The notes below the pieces were generated by a model. That model did no database searches and had not been told where the DNA came from. It saw only the letters and a program-made list of their open reading frames with translations. Of a stretch of 64,000 bases of DNA, positions 11,046 through 21,970 are shown one piece after another. Origin of the DNA: Delphinus delphis (taxonomy: Eukaryota; Chordata; Mammalia; Artiodactyla; Delphinidae). A program made the translations under genes and the position numbers. Every line of letters begins with the position of its first letter. Within the stretch, counting starts at the first letter, position 1. The stretch is from assembly GCF_949987515.2 (NCBI RefSeq), contig NC_082697.1, positions 21,149,730-21,213,729 on the forward strand. The letters are read 5' to 3'.

Positions 11046-11834
11046 CTCTAAGGCCAGCCTCCTGGCCTTAGACTGTGATGATGAGGCCTCCCGGGACACC
11101 ATCCCTGGGACAGGAGTGGAGCCTTGCTCCCTGGGCAGCGGCGACAGGTCTCCCCAAGCCTCAGGTCTGTACTCTGAAACCTGTCACATGGTGGGGCAAG
11201 GCCTGGGGTTGGGACATCAGCCCTCGCCACGGGCAGCAGAGCATCCAGACTCTACCCAAGTTAAAGGGCACAGGAACCAGGTAAGAGGTGAAGGGTCACA
11301 GCTGCTCCTTCCTTCCTCCTCCCAGTGCCCTCCTGTCTCCCGGCCAGAATCCAGGGCCATCGGGGAAGCTCTTGCTCTGGTTGATGGTGGGCACAGGGCA
11401 AAGGTCACATCCCTGTCCCTCCCCCGTCTCAGAGACTCAACCTCAATCAAAACTAAAAGTAAACCAAAGGTCCTACAGATTATATTTAGTAGGCCTTTCT
11501 GTTGCCTTTCTTTTTTTAGATGTTACTTTCTTTACCTTACCCTGAGAATATGTTACTTTTACATTTTACATAAAAAGTAACATAAAAAAATGAAGGAGGA
11601 AAAACACCCATAATTCCCTCTGTCAGGAGCACCTAGCCATCACCATTCGGGCAGGATTGGTGCCCGGGGTCTTCGTCCCTCCTCTGTGGTCTATAGTTGC
11701 CACTTGATATCCTGCCTCTTTGTCACCTATCATTCCAACACCAGTCCCTTTCCCAGTTACTCTGGGCTCTCTGTAAACTGTGCTGAGGCCCAAATGCAGG
11801 CCCTCCTCGTCCACGATGGAGTCCCAGTGCACCT

Positions 11835-11935
11835 GAAGCCCGGGCTAGAGAGGAGGAAACAAGGCCCAGAGAGGCGAAGGGACTGGCCTCAGGCCACACA
11901 GCCTGAAGCAGCTGGGGCTGGAACGGAAGGGCTCC
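11835..11935 (-). repeat. MIR fragment
   Basis: 'gaggaaacaaggcccagaga' and 'ctggcctcaggccacacag'. Antisense MIR core. Confidence 0.6.
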
Positions 11936-12214
11936 TGACCTTTGTTCCCTCTTCTGCTTGCCCCGCTGTTCACTCCTCACTCTGAATCTCTGTCATTCCT
12001 TTCCTTCCTCCTTTTCTTTTTACTTCACCCACTCCTTCATCCCATTTGACAAATTAGCCTGTGCCAGGCCTGTGCTGGGCTCTGGGGATATAAAATAAGA
12101 CAGCTCGCTCACTGCCCTCAGAGGACAAATTAAAGAATCCCTCACACACCTGTATATTGAGAATGGTGATGACTCGCCAGTTTTGCTATGAATGCAAATG
12201 ATGGGGTAATCTAC

Positions 12215-12475
12215 ACCCGGCCGGGTGGCCTTCCTGGCCCAGGGTACAGCATATGCCAATGTCCTGGGGCTGTTGGCAGCATGGAGTGCTGGAGGAGCAG
12301 CAAGGCCAGTGTGGCTGGAGCAAAGTGTGCAGGAGGTGGTCAGGGGCCAGACCCTCCAGGGTAAGGGCCACGGTGGAGGTCTGGCCTTGACCTCGAGGGC
12401 TGTGGGGAGCCATTGAGGGTTTAGCAGAGGACCGTTAATGTCAGATTTGCATTTAGAGTCTTTTGTTATCTGTGA
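12215..12475. repeat. Unnamed ancient repeat, copy 4
   Basis: 'ggccagtgtggctggagcaa', 'agtgtgcagg' and 'ggagccattgagggtttagc' are family words. Ends about 190 bp before exon 7. Confidence 0.6.
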
Positions 12476-12661
12476 TGTGAAAGGGAAAGAGTGGACATGG
12501 GCCAACCAGCGAGGTGGGTGCCATTGTCCGGGTGGGTGCACCCTTACCAGTGTGCAGTGCTCCCTGGGGTACAGATGGGCACGTGGAGGCCCAAGCAGAG
12601 CAGATGTGTCTAGGGCCTCAGCTCATCCCCTAAGCTCTCTCCACTGTGTCCCCCGACCCAG

Positions 12662-12797
12662 TGCTGCGGTGCCTCGGCGTCCCCACCCGCGTCGTGACCA
12701 ACTATAACTCGGCCCACGACCAGAACAGCAACCTGCTCATCGAGTACTTCCGCAACGAGTTTGGGGAGATCCAGAGTGACAAGAGCGAGATGATCTG
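12662..12797 (+). CDS. TGM2: TGM2 exon 7
   Basis: 136 nt, about residues 287-332 ([20 protein letters not shown] to SEMIW). [11 protein letters not shown] belongs to a calcium-binding loop of the core domain. The exon begins two bases into a Val codon and ends two bases into the Trp332 codon, which exon 8 completes. Donor GTGAGG. Confidence 0.97.
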
Positions 12798-12844
12798 GTG
12801 AGGGGGGCGCTCAGTGGGAAGGATCCCCTGGAGAGGAAACTTGG

Positions 12845-13179
12845 GGCGATTTCTCAGAGGAGGTCACATTTGAACTGGGTTTAAAAGTTGAACAGTATTT
12901 GGACAAAAGGAAGCGGGCCTTGGAGAGGCTCCAGGACGGGGACAGCAGGAGCAAAGGCCAAGAGGAAGGAAAGTCAATGCAGGGAGCATGAAAGGGCGTC
13001 CTGGAGAACACACCGTCCGGGGTTTGCACTGCCAGGCTGGGGGTCTGGTCTTGATTCCAGAGGCTTCAGACTGGAGAGAGGTGTGCTGATGACCGGGGGG
13101 ACAGATCGGAAGCAGGGGGCGGGGCTGTGGTCCAGGTGGGTGGTGGTGGGGTCTGAATCCAGGCAGAGCCTGTGAGCTG
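12845..13179. repeat. Unnamed ancient repeat, copy 5
   Basis: 'gaggaggtcacatttgaact', 'gacagcaggagcaaaggcca' and 'tccagaggcttcagactgga' match the family. The right end touches the CHR SINE insertion at 13,198. Confidence 0.55.
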
Positions 13180-13197
13180 AAAAAGAAGGAAGAGTCG

Positions 13198-13433
13198 GGG
13201 CTTCCCTGGTGGCGCAGTGTTTGAGAGTCCGCCTGCCGATGCAGGGGACACGGGTTCGTGCCCCGGTCCGGGAAGATCCCACATGCCGCGGAGCGGCTGG
13301 GCCCTTGAGCCATGGCCGCTGAGCCTGCGCGTCCGGAGCCTGTGCTTCGCAACAGGGAGAGGCCACAGCAGTGAGAGGACCGCGTACCGCAAAAAAAAAA
13401 AAAAAAAAAAAAAAACAACAGCAGCAAAAAAAA
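13198..13433 (+). mobile_element. Young short CHR SINE with perfect 18-bp TSD
   Basis: Full-length short CHR element: 'gggcttccctggtggcgcag' head, tRNA-like 'cacgggttcgtgccc', 'gatcccacatgccgcggagc' body and an A-rich tail of about 44 bp. TSD 'aaaaagaaggaagagtcg' is perfect at 13,180-13,197 and 13,434-13,451. The long tail and perfect TSD point to a recent insertion in TGM2 intron 7. Confidence 0.92.
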
Positions 13434-13699
13434 AAAAAGAAGGAAGAGTCGAGAAATTAGGAGGTCTGGTCAGCTGGGCATGCAGAGCCACTGAGAGGGG
13501 AAAGGAGTTGGGGAGAGGGGTTGAGGACTCCCAGTGTAGTTGGGAGCACCCGACTGGGGCCCCCAGAGGAAGAGCAAAGTGTGGTGGGGGACGTTCTGGG
13601 GTCAGCTTAGGACAAGGCGAGTGTGGACAGCCCGCAGGAGGTGACCGTGAACGTTTGCATGAGAGTCCTGGTCCACGTTCTGCTTTGTTTCCCCAACAG

Positions 13700-13803
13700 G
13701 AACTTCCACTGCTGGGTGGAGTCGTGGATGACCAGGCCTGACTTGCAGCCGGGATACGAGGGGTGGCAGGCCCTGGACCCCACGCCCCAGGAGAAGAGCG
13801 AAG
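13700..13803 (+). CDS. TGM2: TGM2 exon 8, His335 and Asp358 of the catalytic triad
   Basis: 104 nt, about residues 332-366. NFHCWVESW contains His335, and [10 protein letters not shown] contains Asp358. Together with Cys277 in exon 6 they form the papain-like triad. The strand is essentially identical to other mammals. Acceptor CAACAG, donor GTGGGT. Confidence 0.98.
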
Positions 13804-13824
13804 GTGGGTTGGCAGGTGTGGCCC

Positions 13825-13930
13825 CATTACCGAGATGAAGTAACAGAGGCTGGAGGGGACCCACCCAGCAGAGGGGCTCCTCAGCTGGAGAGGGGCAGAG
13901 CTGGGATGCTAACCCAGGTCTGGCTGACTC
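13825..13930 (-). repeat. MIR fragment after exon 8
   Basis: 'ccattaccgagatgaagtaa', 'cagaggctggaggg' and 'gagctgggatgctaacccag'. Antisense MIR starting about 20 bp after exon 8. Confidence 0.55.
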
Positions 13931-14929
13931 CAAAGAACATTGAGTGTTGGGGGACCTCACTGATATTTTATAAAACACCTCTTTTATAATTTGAAAAGTA
14001 ATTCATGCACATTGTGGAAAACAGAAAATACGGAGAAGCACAGAGAAAAAAAGTCAAATAGCATCTTTGTCCTCTTCCCCCCAAGAAATTTCATTAACAT
14101 TCACACACAGCTTCCAATAATTTCAAATGAATCCTTCCTCAGAATAATATTTTAAATACACACAATATAACACCTAGGGTTCAATTAGATTGCAATATAG
14201 TTATCAAAAATTTTTAAATAAATTTGTGATATAGTAATATATGCTCTATATAACAAGATTTATTAGTAGAATCAATAAGTTCCAGAATTTTGTGGTAGAG
14301 ATGAATGCAATCTATATTTCCGGTTATCTGTAACAACTATAAAGAGAGATAAAAATATCTGTGGTTCTTATGAGTGACAAGTCATAAGTGCACCTAAGAC
14401 TGGCTTGTGGTCTTTCACAGTCGAAGGAAGTGAAAATAATGATGTAATTTTTTCCCATCCAAGTTTATGAACTCCTGAATTCTATTTGCTGCACCTTGGG
14501 GGTTCCATGGACCCCAGGTTAAGAACTCTTCCTGCACATGGTCTTTCATCCTGGCCCTGTCACTTCTCCATATATCATTAGCATTTCTCTATCAGACAGT
14601 TTTCTGTGATTTTAATTTTAATTTAATGTCACCACATTCCATCAAATGGACGCACTGTAATATAGCTACCAAGCCTCTAGTCCTCAACATTTAAATTTGT
14701 GACCAGTTTGAGGCAGTGGTACACCACACCCAGATAAACATCTAGCTCTCTTGTTCATTTCGTTAGCACACACTCCCTGAGTCAGTGTCAGACACTGACT
14801 GCTACTCTCAGTCTCGGCAGGAAACCAGACAGACACACACCCTTGTAAAGTATTGCCTACAGTTGGCTTCCTCGTTTCCTTAAGTGCCTTGGGATACATT
14901 TCTGTTTATCAAACACATAGAAATAAGTG

Positions 14930-15058
14930 TTTGCCAATCCTCCTTAGGTAGGTACAAATATCCCCACGTGAAGCCAGGACTCAGAGAAGTTAAGTGGCTT
15001 CTCCAAGGTCACACAGCTAATAAGAGACTGAGCTTTGAACCCCAGAAGCTGGGTTCCA
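14930..15058 (-). repeat. MIR fragment
   Basis: 'gaagttaagtggcttctcca' and 'aggtcacacagctaataaga'. Antisense MIR core. The 13,970-14,930 stretch before it is AT-rich and old, with no family I can name. Confidence 0.65.
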
Positions 15059-15076
15059 GGGTCCCCTGGAATTCTT

Positions 15077-15198
15077 TTTTTTTTTTTTTGTCTTGTTGCA
15101 TGCCTTGTAAGATCTCAGTTTCCCAACCAGGGGTTGAACCCCAGGGCCCCGGCAGTGAAAGCGCAGAGTCCTAACCACTAGACCACCAAGGAACTCCC
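15077..15198 (-). mobile_element. CHR-type tRNA SINE, antisense, with TSD
   Basis: T-run, 'gatctcagtttcccaaccag', 'gggttgaaccccagggcccc' and 'ctagaccaccaaggaactcc' are the antisense tRNA-derived SINE. Perfect 15-bp TSD 'tcccctggaattctt' at 15,062-15,076 and 15,199-15,213. It ends about 175 bp before exon 9. Confidence 0.85.
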
Positions 15199-15374
15199 TC
15201 CCCTGGAATTCTTAATTCTTACCTGATGCTGCCTTCTTAGAAATGGAATCCCTGAGTCAAAGGCTATATGGTCTCTAGGTTTTCGGCTACGTGTGGTTGA
15301 ATTGTGGAAGATTCTGGAGGTACCACCCTCCCCTCAGCCCAGGCTCGTCTTACCCTTCTCCTCCTCCCAACCAG

Positions 15375-15617
15375 GGACATACTGCTGTGGCCCGGTTCCC
15401 GTTCGTGCCATCAAGGTGGGCGACCTGAGCCCCAAGTACGACGCCCCTTTTGTCTTTGCCGAGGTCAACGCCGACGTGGTGGACTGGATCCGGCAGGATG
15501 ATGGGTCCATGCACAAGTCCATCAACCACTCCCTGGTCGTGGGGCAGAAGATCAGCACAAAGAGCGTGGGCAGAGACGAGCGGGAGGACATTACCCACAC
15601 CTACAAGTACCCGGAGG
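15375..15617 (+). CDS. TGM2: TGM2 exon 9
   Basis: 243 nt, about residues 367-447, finishing the catalytic core. [10 protein letters not shown] holds Cys370-Cys371, the vicinal redox pair that shuts the enzyme off when oxidised. [18 protein letters not shown] ends the core and supplies acidic calcium-site residues. The acceptor follows a young SINE-free polypyrimidine stretch (CCAACCAG); the donor is GTAGGG. Confidence 0.97.
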
Positions 15618-16035
15618 GTAGGGGCCCTCGGCTCATCACTGCCTTGTGGATAAGCAGCTTGTTTACCAGCCCAGAGGGCATGTGTGTGTGTGTGGTGTGG
15701 TGTGTTTTCTGGCAGCTTGCAAACAACAATGATCTGTAGGTTACTCTCCATTTCAAGAAATTCCTTAGAATCAGATGCAAACTTGACAAACACCCTGGGG
15801 GCAGGGGGACAGTGGTAAAGGATCATTCATTTAGGAAAAGAATTCTATATTCCACAAAAAGATTTCATTGGGTTTTTAAGCCTCACTTTCTTTGTTGGTT
15901 TGACTCAGTAAAACTGAAAGGGATGGCTGTTATACAAGAGAGGCTTTCATCTTCACAGAAAAATCATGATGTCCATGTTGTTTAACAGAGCTTATTAGTG
16001 GTGGGAGCTCCAACAATAGATGGTCAATTCCATGC

Positions 16036-16226
16036 TTTTTTTTTTAATCTTTATTTTATTTATTTGGCTGCACTGGGTCTTAGCTGCGGCATGCGTGATC
16101 TTTAGTTGTGGCATGCGGGATCTTTAGTTGCAGCATGAGGGATCTAGTTCCCCGACCAGGGATCAAAGCCGGGCCCCTTGCATTGGGAGCACGGAGTCTT
16201 ACCCACTGGACCACCAGGGAGGTCCC
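16036..16226 (-). mobile_element. CHR-type SINE, antisense (first of a pair)
   Basis: T-rich start, 'atttatttggctgcactggg', 'ccccgaccagggatcaaagc' and 'ccactggaccaccagggagg'. Abuts the next SINE through a shared 'tccatgctttttt' junction. Confidence 0.85.
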
Positions 16227-16233
16227 TCCATGC

Positions 16234-16438
16234 TTTTTTTTTTTCCGGTACGCGGGCCTCTCACTGTTGTGGCCTCTCCCATTGTGGGGCAGAGGCTCCG
16301 GACGCACAGGCTCAGTGGGCATGGCTCACGGGCCTAGCCGCTCCGCGGCATGTGGGATCTTCCTGGACCGGGGCACGAACCCGCGTCCCCTGCATCAGCA
16401 GGCGGACTCTCAACCACTGCGCCACTAGGGAAGCCCCC
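16234..16438 (-). mobile_element. Short CHR SINE, antisense (second of a pair)
   Basis: 'ccggtacgcgggcctctcac', 'cctagccgctccgcggcatg' and 'gcgccactagggaagccccc' are the reverse complement of the short CHR type at 13,198. 'tccatgctttttt' flanks it on both sides, a TSD made at the tail of the first SINE's target. Confidence 0.88.
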
Positions 16439-17598
16439 TCCATGCTTTTTTATTGCAACGTATTTGTGCTGAAGAGGTTTGGAAGTCCAGAGGGGCCAGG
16501 AAGAGAAGTTCTTGGAACTCTGTAGTATTAATTGTTTTAGCATTTCACACACAGGTGGGGAAGTGGGCATGAAGGTAGATTGGAAAGGTTTAAAGAGAAA
16601 TGGACCAAAAGAAACTTAATAAGATGGGCTCAATCAGACACAAAGATGAAGCTTCTTTCTGCTACTAATATTAAATCAATAGTGGGGAAAAGATGTGGTT
16701 TATTTTAAAAATTGAATTTGAGCACATCCAATGGCCAGTTCAATAGACAGATATTTTCTAAGCATCTACGGTGTGCCAAGCACAGTAGGGTTCACAGAAG
16801 TGACTAAGAAACCACAGGCTTTATCTGACCCCCGTTGACTCTCCAGGGCTGACTTGGGATTGGGTATTAAGTGGCCGTGCTCCAGTGGGAAGGGCTAAAA
16901 CAGAAGGAAAAGATGCTTTCCCCGGCCTCTGAAAGGTCTAGAGCTGATGATTTGATAGAAGAAATAAATATGTACCCAACAACACTGGGGACAAAAATAA
17001 AAGGCACATGGGGAGAAGTAAATGGAATATAAAGCAGGGGGCAGTCATTCCTGCTGGAAAGCTCAACAGGTAGAGAAGGAGGGAAAGGATTTCAGGTAGA
17101 AGTGGTCCCTGTGCAAAATGCTTAGAGGTGAGAAAGTTCTCATTGTATCAGTGCCTACTAGGCACCAAACACTGTTGTAGGCATTGGGTATGACTTCAGA
17201 TTAAGTAAAACACAGTCTTAGTCCTCAAGAGGCTTGAGAGTGTAAGCATATGAACAGAAAAAAAACCTGGTGGGCCAAAACACCGTGACAGGCAATAGGC
17301 AGCTATGAAACTCCAAAAGACATTGTGACTCTTTCATCCTGGGAAAGGAGGAGTCAGAGAAGGTGTCCTGGAAGAGGGGTCATTTGGGGATGGGTCTTGA
17401 GGGATGTATAGGAGCTCACTTGTGGAAAGTAAATAAAATACTCTTTCCTCCTCCTGGCACAGTAATGTAAAGAAGGGGCTCCCTCCGGGGGTGCTCTGAG
17501 TCACCAGAACTCTGAGAAGCCAGCTTGCCCTGCTCCCAGCCTCCTTCTCATTGATCCCCCTTCCAGCTGTGATGAAGCTCTCTTCCCTGTCCCCACAG

Positions 17599-17871
17599 GG
17601 TCCGCAGAGGAGAGGGAAGCCTTCACAAGGGCCAACCGCCAGAACAAACTGGCTGATAAAGAGGAGACAGGGGTGGCCATGAGGATCCGTGCGGGCCAGG
17701 GCATGAACAGGGGCAGCGACTTCGACGTCTTTGCCCACATCACCAACAACACTGCCGAGGACCACGCTGGCTGCCTCCTGCTCTGTGCCCGCACCGTCAG
17801 CTACAACGGGATCCTGGGACCCAAGTGTGGCACCAAGGACCTGCTCAACTTTTCCCTGGAGCCTTTCTCTG
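17599..17871 (+). CDS. TGM2: TGM2 exon 10
   Basis: 273 nt, about residues 447-538: the linker and most of beta-barrel 1. The MRIRAGQGM stretch holds Arg476, Arg478 and Met483 of the guanine-nucleotide pocket, with Ala at position 479 where Val is usual. [15 protein letters not shown] and [12 protein letters not shown] are strongly family-like. One base of a Glu codon remains before GTAAGG. Reading through this donor gives the short-isoform tail annotated separately. Confidence 0.97.
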
Positions 17872-17903
17872 GTAAGGCCCTGTGTTCCTGGAGCAGCTGT
17901 TGA
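17872..17903 (+). CDS. TGM2: Short-isoform TGM2 tail by intron-10 retention
   Basis: If intron 10 is kept, the frame continues for ten residues ([10 protein letters not shown]) and stops at TGA 17901-17903. I recall the human short TGM2 isoform of 548 residues ending in [10 protein letters not shown] by the same event, so the tail is preserved with one change. The product would lack beta-barrel 2 and Arg580/Tyr583, so nucleotide control should be weaker. The position of the open frame is seen. Expression is inferred and needs RNA evidence. Confidence 0.6.
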
Positions 17904-17984
17904 CCACCCTGACGACATGCTAGGTCGTGCCCTGAGAGCTGAACGTGTGCCATCTACCTCACAGACACTCCCATTGCCCTCACT

Positions 17985-18170
17985 GTGGGTCAGGCCCTGT
18001 CCTCGGCACTTTATAAATAGCAACCCAGTTCCTTCTTATAACAAAAGTAGGAGGATTCTTTTATGGTCCCATTTTCCAGATGAGAAGACTGAGCACAGAG
18101 AGGTTAAGTAACTTTCCCAAGGCCACACAGGAAGTGACAGGACGGAGACTTGAACCTGTACTCGTAGCAA
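17985..18170 (-). repeat. MIR SINE after exon 10
   Basis: 'gtcctcggcactttataaat', 'tcccattttccagatgagaa', 'ggttaagtaactttcccaag' and 'gccacacaggaagtgacag'. Good antisense MIR. Confidence 0.75.
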
Positions 18171-18411
18171 CTATTCTATTTCATTCCATCTCATCTTCGC
18201 AGGACCCCTGACTGCTTTCCCAGACTCTCTGCTGCCCCTTCCAGCAAATTCCTTTCCTCCGTCTCCAGCAACTCACACTACAGCTGCCTCTCCCCAGAGC
18301 CCCTTTGAGAACCTCTCCTATTTCTCTGGAGGTTCTCAGGCTCAGAGAGAAGAGATTCAAGACCAGCACTACCCAGAGAACTTTCTGTGATATAAGGATG
18401 TCCTGTATCTG

Positions 18412-18546
18412 CGTTGTCCAGTATGGTGGCCACTAGCTCCATGTGGCTATTGTGCACTTGCAGTGTGGCTGGTGTAATTATGGGACTAAAGTTTTAATTT
18501 CACTTAAACAGCCGCATGTGGCCGGAAGCTGCCATACTGGACAGTG
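18412..18546 (+). mobile_element. MITE-like DNA transposon relic
   Basis: The 5' end 'gttgtccagtatggtggcca' pairs with the 3' end 'ctgccatactggacagtg' as imperfect terminal inverted repeats, and 'ccatgtggct' pairs internally with 'agccgcatgtgg'. No coding capacity. A relative lies at 26,577-26,897. Confidence 0.65.
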
Positions 18547-19205
18547 TGGCTCTAACAGTGATAGGAAAGGAAAAGCCCTGATCTTCTCCTCTTCCATGGC
18601 TCCAGTGCCTGGCCCGACCTCCCTGGGAGCAGATCCCCTTCCCCATTTGGGGCTGAAATGATGTCAGTAGCTCACCCAGCCCTCAACCCTGGGCAGAGCC
18701 TCTGTCGCTCTGGCTTCTTGGTCGGATGCCTGCACAGTCATCGTCCCCTTGATCCCTTTTTTCACTGCTGGCTTTGTCACCACTACTGGTTATCTCCCTA
18801 AAATTAAGCTGGAGACCCTGAGAGGGGTTGCGGCAGCCGAGGTCACTTAGGGAGGCAGCACGGAGCCCAGTCTCCTATCCCCCCCAACAGCCCATTCTCT
18901 GTTCCTGCACTTGGAGCTTGTGGGCATGGGGAGGGCAGGGGGGTCTTCGAGTTGGGAGAGGACCCGGGGTCAGCATGATCTGAGTAGAACATCAGTCAAC
19001 CCTGGGGCCTCTATCTCAGGGCCACCTCAGGCACCCTGGAGCCACACGCCGGGACAGAGCAGACCCTCTGTCAGGGTCCCTGAGCAGCGGCAAACTCTAG
19101 GGGCAGAGCCACGTGGCACCAGGGCTGGGGCCCCAACACTTATGCTGCTAAAAGGCGTGTTCGGAGGCCAGACTTGGCTTTGAATCTGGCCTCTCCCACC
19201 TTCTA

Positions 19206-19329
19206 TTATTAATATTAATTTTGGCCGCGCCATGTGGCGTGTGGGATCTCAGTTCTCTGACCAGGGATCCAACCTGTGCCCCCTGCATTGGGAGCTTGGA
19301 GTCTTAACCACTGGACCACCAGGGAAGAA
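19206..19329 (-). mobile_element. CHR-type tRNA SINE, antisense, with TSD
   Basis: 'tggccgcgccatgtggcgtg', 'ctctgaccagggatccaacc' and 'accactggaccaccagggaa'. TSD 'cctctcccaccttcta' at 19,190-19,205 matches 19,330-19,345 with one mismatch, so it is older than the copy in intron 7. Intron 10. Confidence 0.85.
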
Positions 19330-21834
19330 CCTCTCCCGCCTTCTAGATGTATAACCTTGGGGCTTGAATCACACCCATCCATCACATGGGGCATTAGCAT
19401 GCCCCTCATGGGCTGCAAAGGAGATGTGTGTTCAGGAAAGATCTGGAAAGTGTATGATGGTGCCTGGACACGGCGGGGCTCTTCACTGTTCGCTGAGCAA
19501 GTGCCAACAGGTGTGGGGAGGCCGAAAAGCATCTTTCCTGAACCCTGCTGTGCCAGGCAATGGTCTCAGGGCCGGGCTCAGTGCTTCCTGAGTCACTGCC
19601 AGCCTTGCTGGTGTGCAGAGGACTCAGCTCTCATCTCCACATCCAGGCCCCGAGTCAGGGGCAGGGCTCCATCCCTACAGGTGTGTGGGGTGGTCGGGAT
19701 ACCGAGATCCTAGTTCCTGCAATTCTGCCCACAGGATGTGGGCTCCTGGGTATTTCTCTTCTCCATTCCAGGCCCCGGGTTCCCCATTTGTACAAAGGCT
19801 GGCTCATCTTTGAAGAGCCCTTCCAGCCCCTTTGTGTGAATGCACACGTGTCAGTTCTTCCTCACGCTCAGAATCGCTTCAAAGGGAGGAAGTGCCTTTC
19901 CTGGAATGTGTATCATCAGGTGAACTCCAGCCTGAGCCAGGGATGCCAGAACAACTTCCACCCAGGCTGCTGTTGAGTTACCCTTTGCCTCCCAGATACC
20001 CTCAGGCCCTTCGCAGCATTCTTCTGCTTCAGCCACAGCCGCCAGGGTTTCTCCCTGGGGATGTGTTCACAGCGGAGGGGTCCCTCCTGCTACGGAGACC
20101 TCTGAGGGGCACAGCCTGTCGGGAGAGGGCAGAGAAGGGCAGTGGTACTGCATGTTGCCCTCAGGTGGGGCTAGGCCAGGATGCTCTATTGAGGCTTCCA
20201 AGGCCAAAGTCAACCTGAAAGTGATTCTCCCACCCTGTGAGACCCTGAACTTTGGCTGAGTTGCGGTTATTCTTTGATGATAAGATCTGGGGGATTTCCA
20301 TGTGCTAGCGGACAGGAAGCCAGGCCTAGGACAGCTGAACTGAATCTAGCTGACCCCACCCCGCCTCCTTGCTCTCTTCCTTCCTGCCACCCACCCCTTC
20401 TCTCTCTCTGGATACCCTCACCCCTCCAGGTGGGTCATGAGGAATGCAGGCAGCGTGATCTCTGTGATGATCAAAGGAATCATCTAAGGAATGAATAGAC
20501 ACTAACCGCAAATGTTTCCCTCTTTCAGCCAGCATCTGGCCCGAAGCCAAGGCCCCTGGCCTGTGGACAGCAGTTCTCAAAGGTCCAGCCCCACCCTGGC
20601 CTAAGCCTCCTGGAAAAGTTAACAGCTGGGGCCACCTCCTCCAGGCTCCTGGAGGACAATGGTTTCCTTCTTTCCTGTGGAGCTGGTCAGAGTTTCTACT
20701 CTGCTCCACCAGGTCCTGACCCAGGAATTTTCACTCCTTTTTCGCAGAAGCTTTGGTTTTTTTTTCCCCCCACGCCATCTGAGCAGAGGTTGGGGCAGAT
20801 CCACCCCAGGAATGAGTGACTAGAGGGCTGGGCACACATTTTCCAGAGAGTGGGACGGGGAACACCAATGTGCCCAGCCAGGACCTGGACCTTGACTCAT
20901 GCAGAGAGAAGGTGACCATCTGTTCGGGCCTTCACGGCCCTAGAGATGACCTCCCAACGGGTGCTTACTGGCCCGGGCACCCCAGACCCTTGCTAACCTC
21001 CCTCTTTAACAGTAAGCTCAGGTCTCAAACTCAGAGCCCTCAGCAGATGAGAATATCGGCCCGAATTGAATAAACATGACTTTGTTTGCTGGTGTTTGTT
21101 TTTACCAGCTTCCTTCTACTTATGGTAAATGAGACAGGTTTTCTGCAAATAATGATGAAAAGGTTCCCTAAGCAAAAAAGGTTAAAAAGTGTAAAGTGAG
21201 GGGACTGAAAGAAAAATTATTTACTGAGGAGTTACTCAGACATGTGAAAAATCACATGAATGGCTGGAGTTTGGGAAACGCTGGTCTAGTGCAGGGACGG
21301 AGGGGACAGATGGCAGAAAAAGAAGAAACAGCATCTCCCATCATGGCACTGGGATAGTGAGGAGAGGTTGGCTGGGCTCCATGGAGCCCCAAGACCATCC
21401 CTCCAACATTGTTGTTTGATGGGGGGAAGCCCGAGGAGCAGAAGGGATTTTTCCCAAGGTTCCCTGCGACCGAGTGAACAAGCAGGGTCTGTGGAGAATC
21501 AGTCCTGTGCCCGTTTCACTGCTCCTTCCTGCCTCCTGTAAGCTGACCCCTGGTGCCCTAAGGCTTCAGTGTTCTTGTCAGAGAAATGGGGCTGCAATCC
21601 ACACTTTGCTTCTCTGCAGCGGGAGGGGTTGGCCCTGCCGGCTTTTTTCTCACCCCTATCACTTGTGTGGCTTTTGCTCTGAAATGACCTCTGGTCTTAG
21701 CTCTGCCCAGCGGGTGCCAGATGTCCCAGGGAACAGAGAGGGAACAGAGAGGGGAGGTCATCTTCCCAGGCTCACACAGTCAGACAGTGGCCAAGCAGGG
21801 CCAGCTCTCCTGATCTGAACACTTACTGGCAGAA

Positions 21835-21970
21835 GTGTCTCTTCATCTGTAAATGGGTACAGTTCTACCGACCTCATGGGGGGGAAATGAGGTCCTGAGA
21901 GGTGGAGTGACTTGCCCAGCATCCCCAGTCAGCGAAGGGCAGAGGCAGGATTAATGCCCAAGCCTCTCCT
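21835..21970. repeat. Composite MIR fragments
   Basis: 'cttcatctgtaaatgggtac' (sense core) followed by 'gtggagtgacttgcccagca' (antisense core). Two diverged MIR pieces facing each other in intron 10. Confidence 0.45.

Noticed and set aside
12864..13427. 187-codon minus-strand frame starting in poly(T)
   Set aside because: Antisense of a CHR SINE and an old repeat. No conserved protein features.
13066..13827. 253-codon minus-strand open frame
   Set aside because: It runs antisense through a SINE, its poly(A) tail (long Phe run) and TGM2 exon 8. Not a gene.
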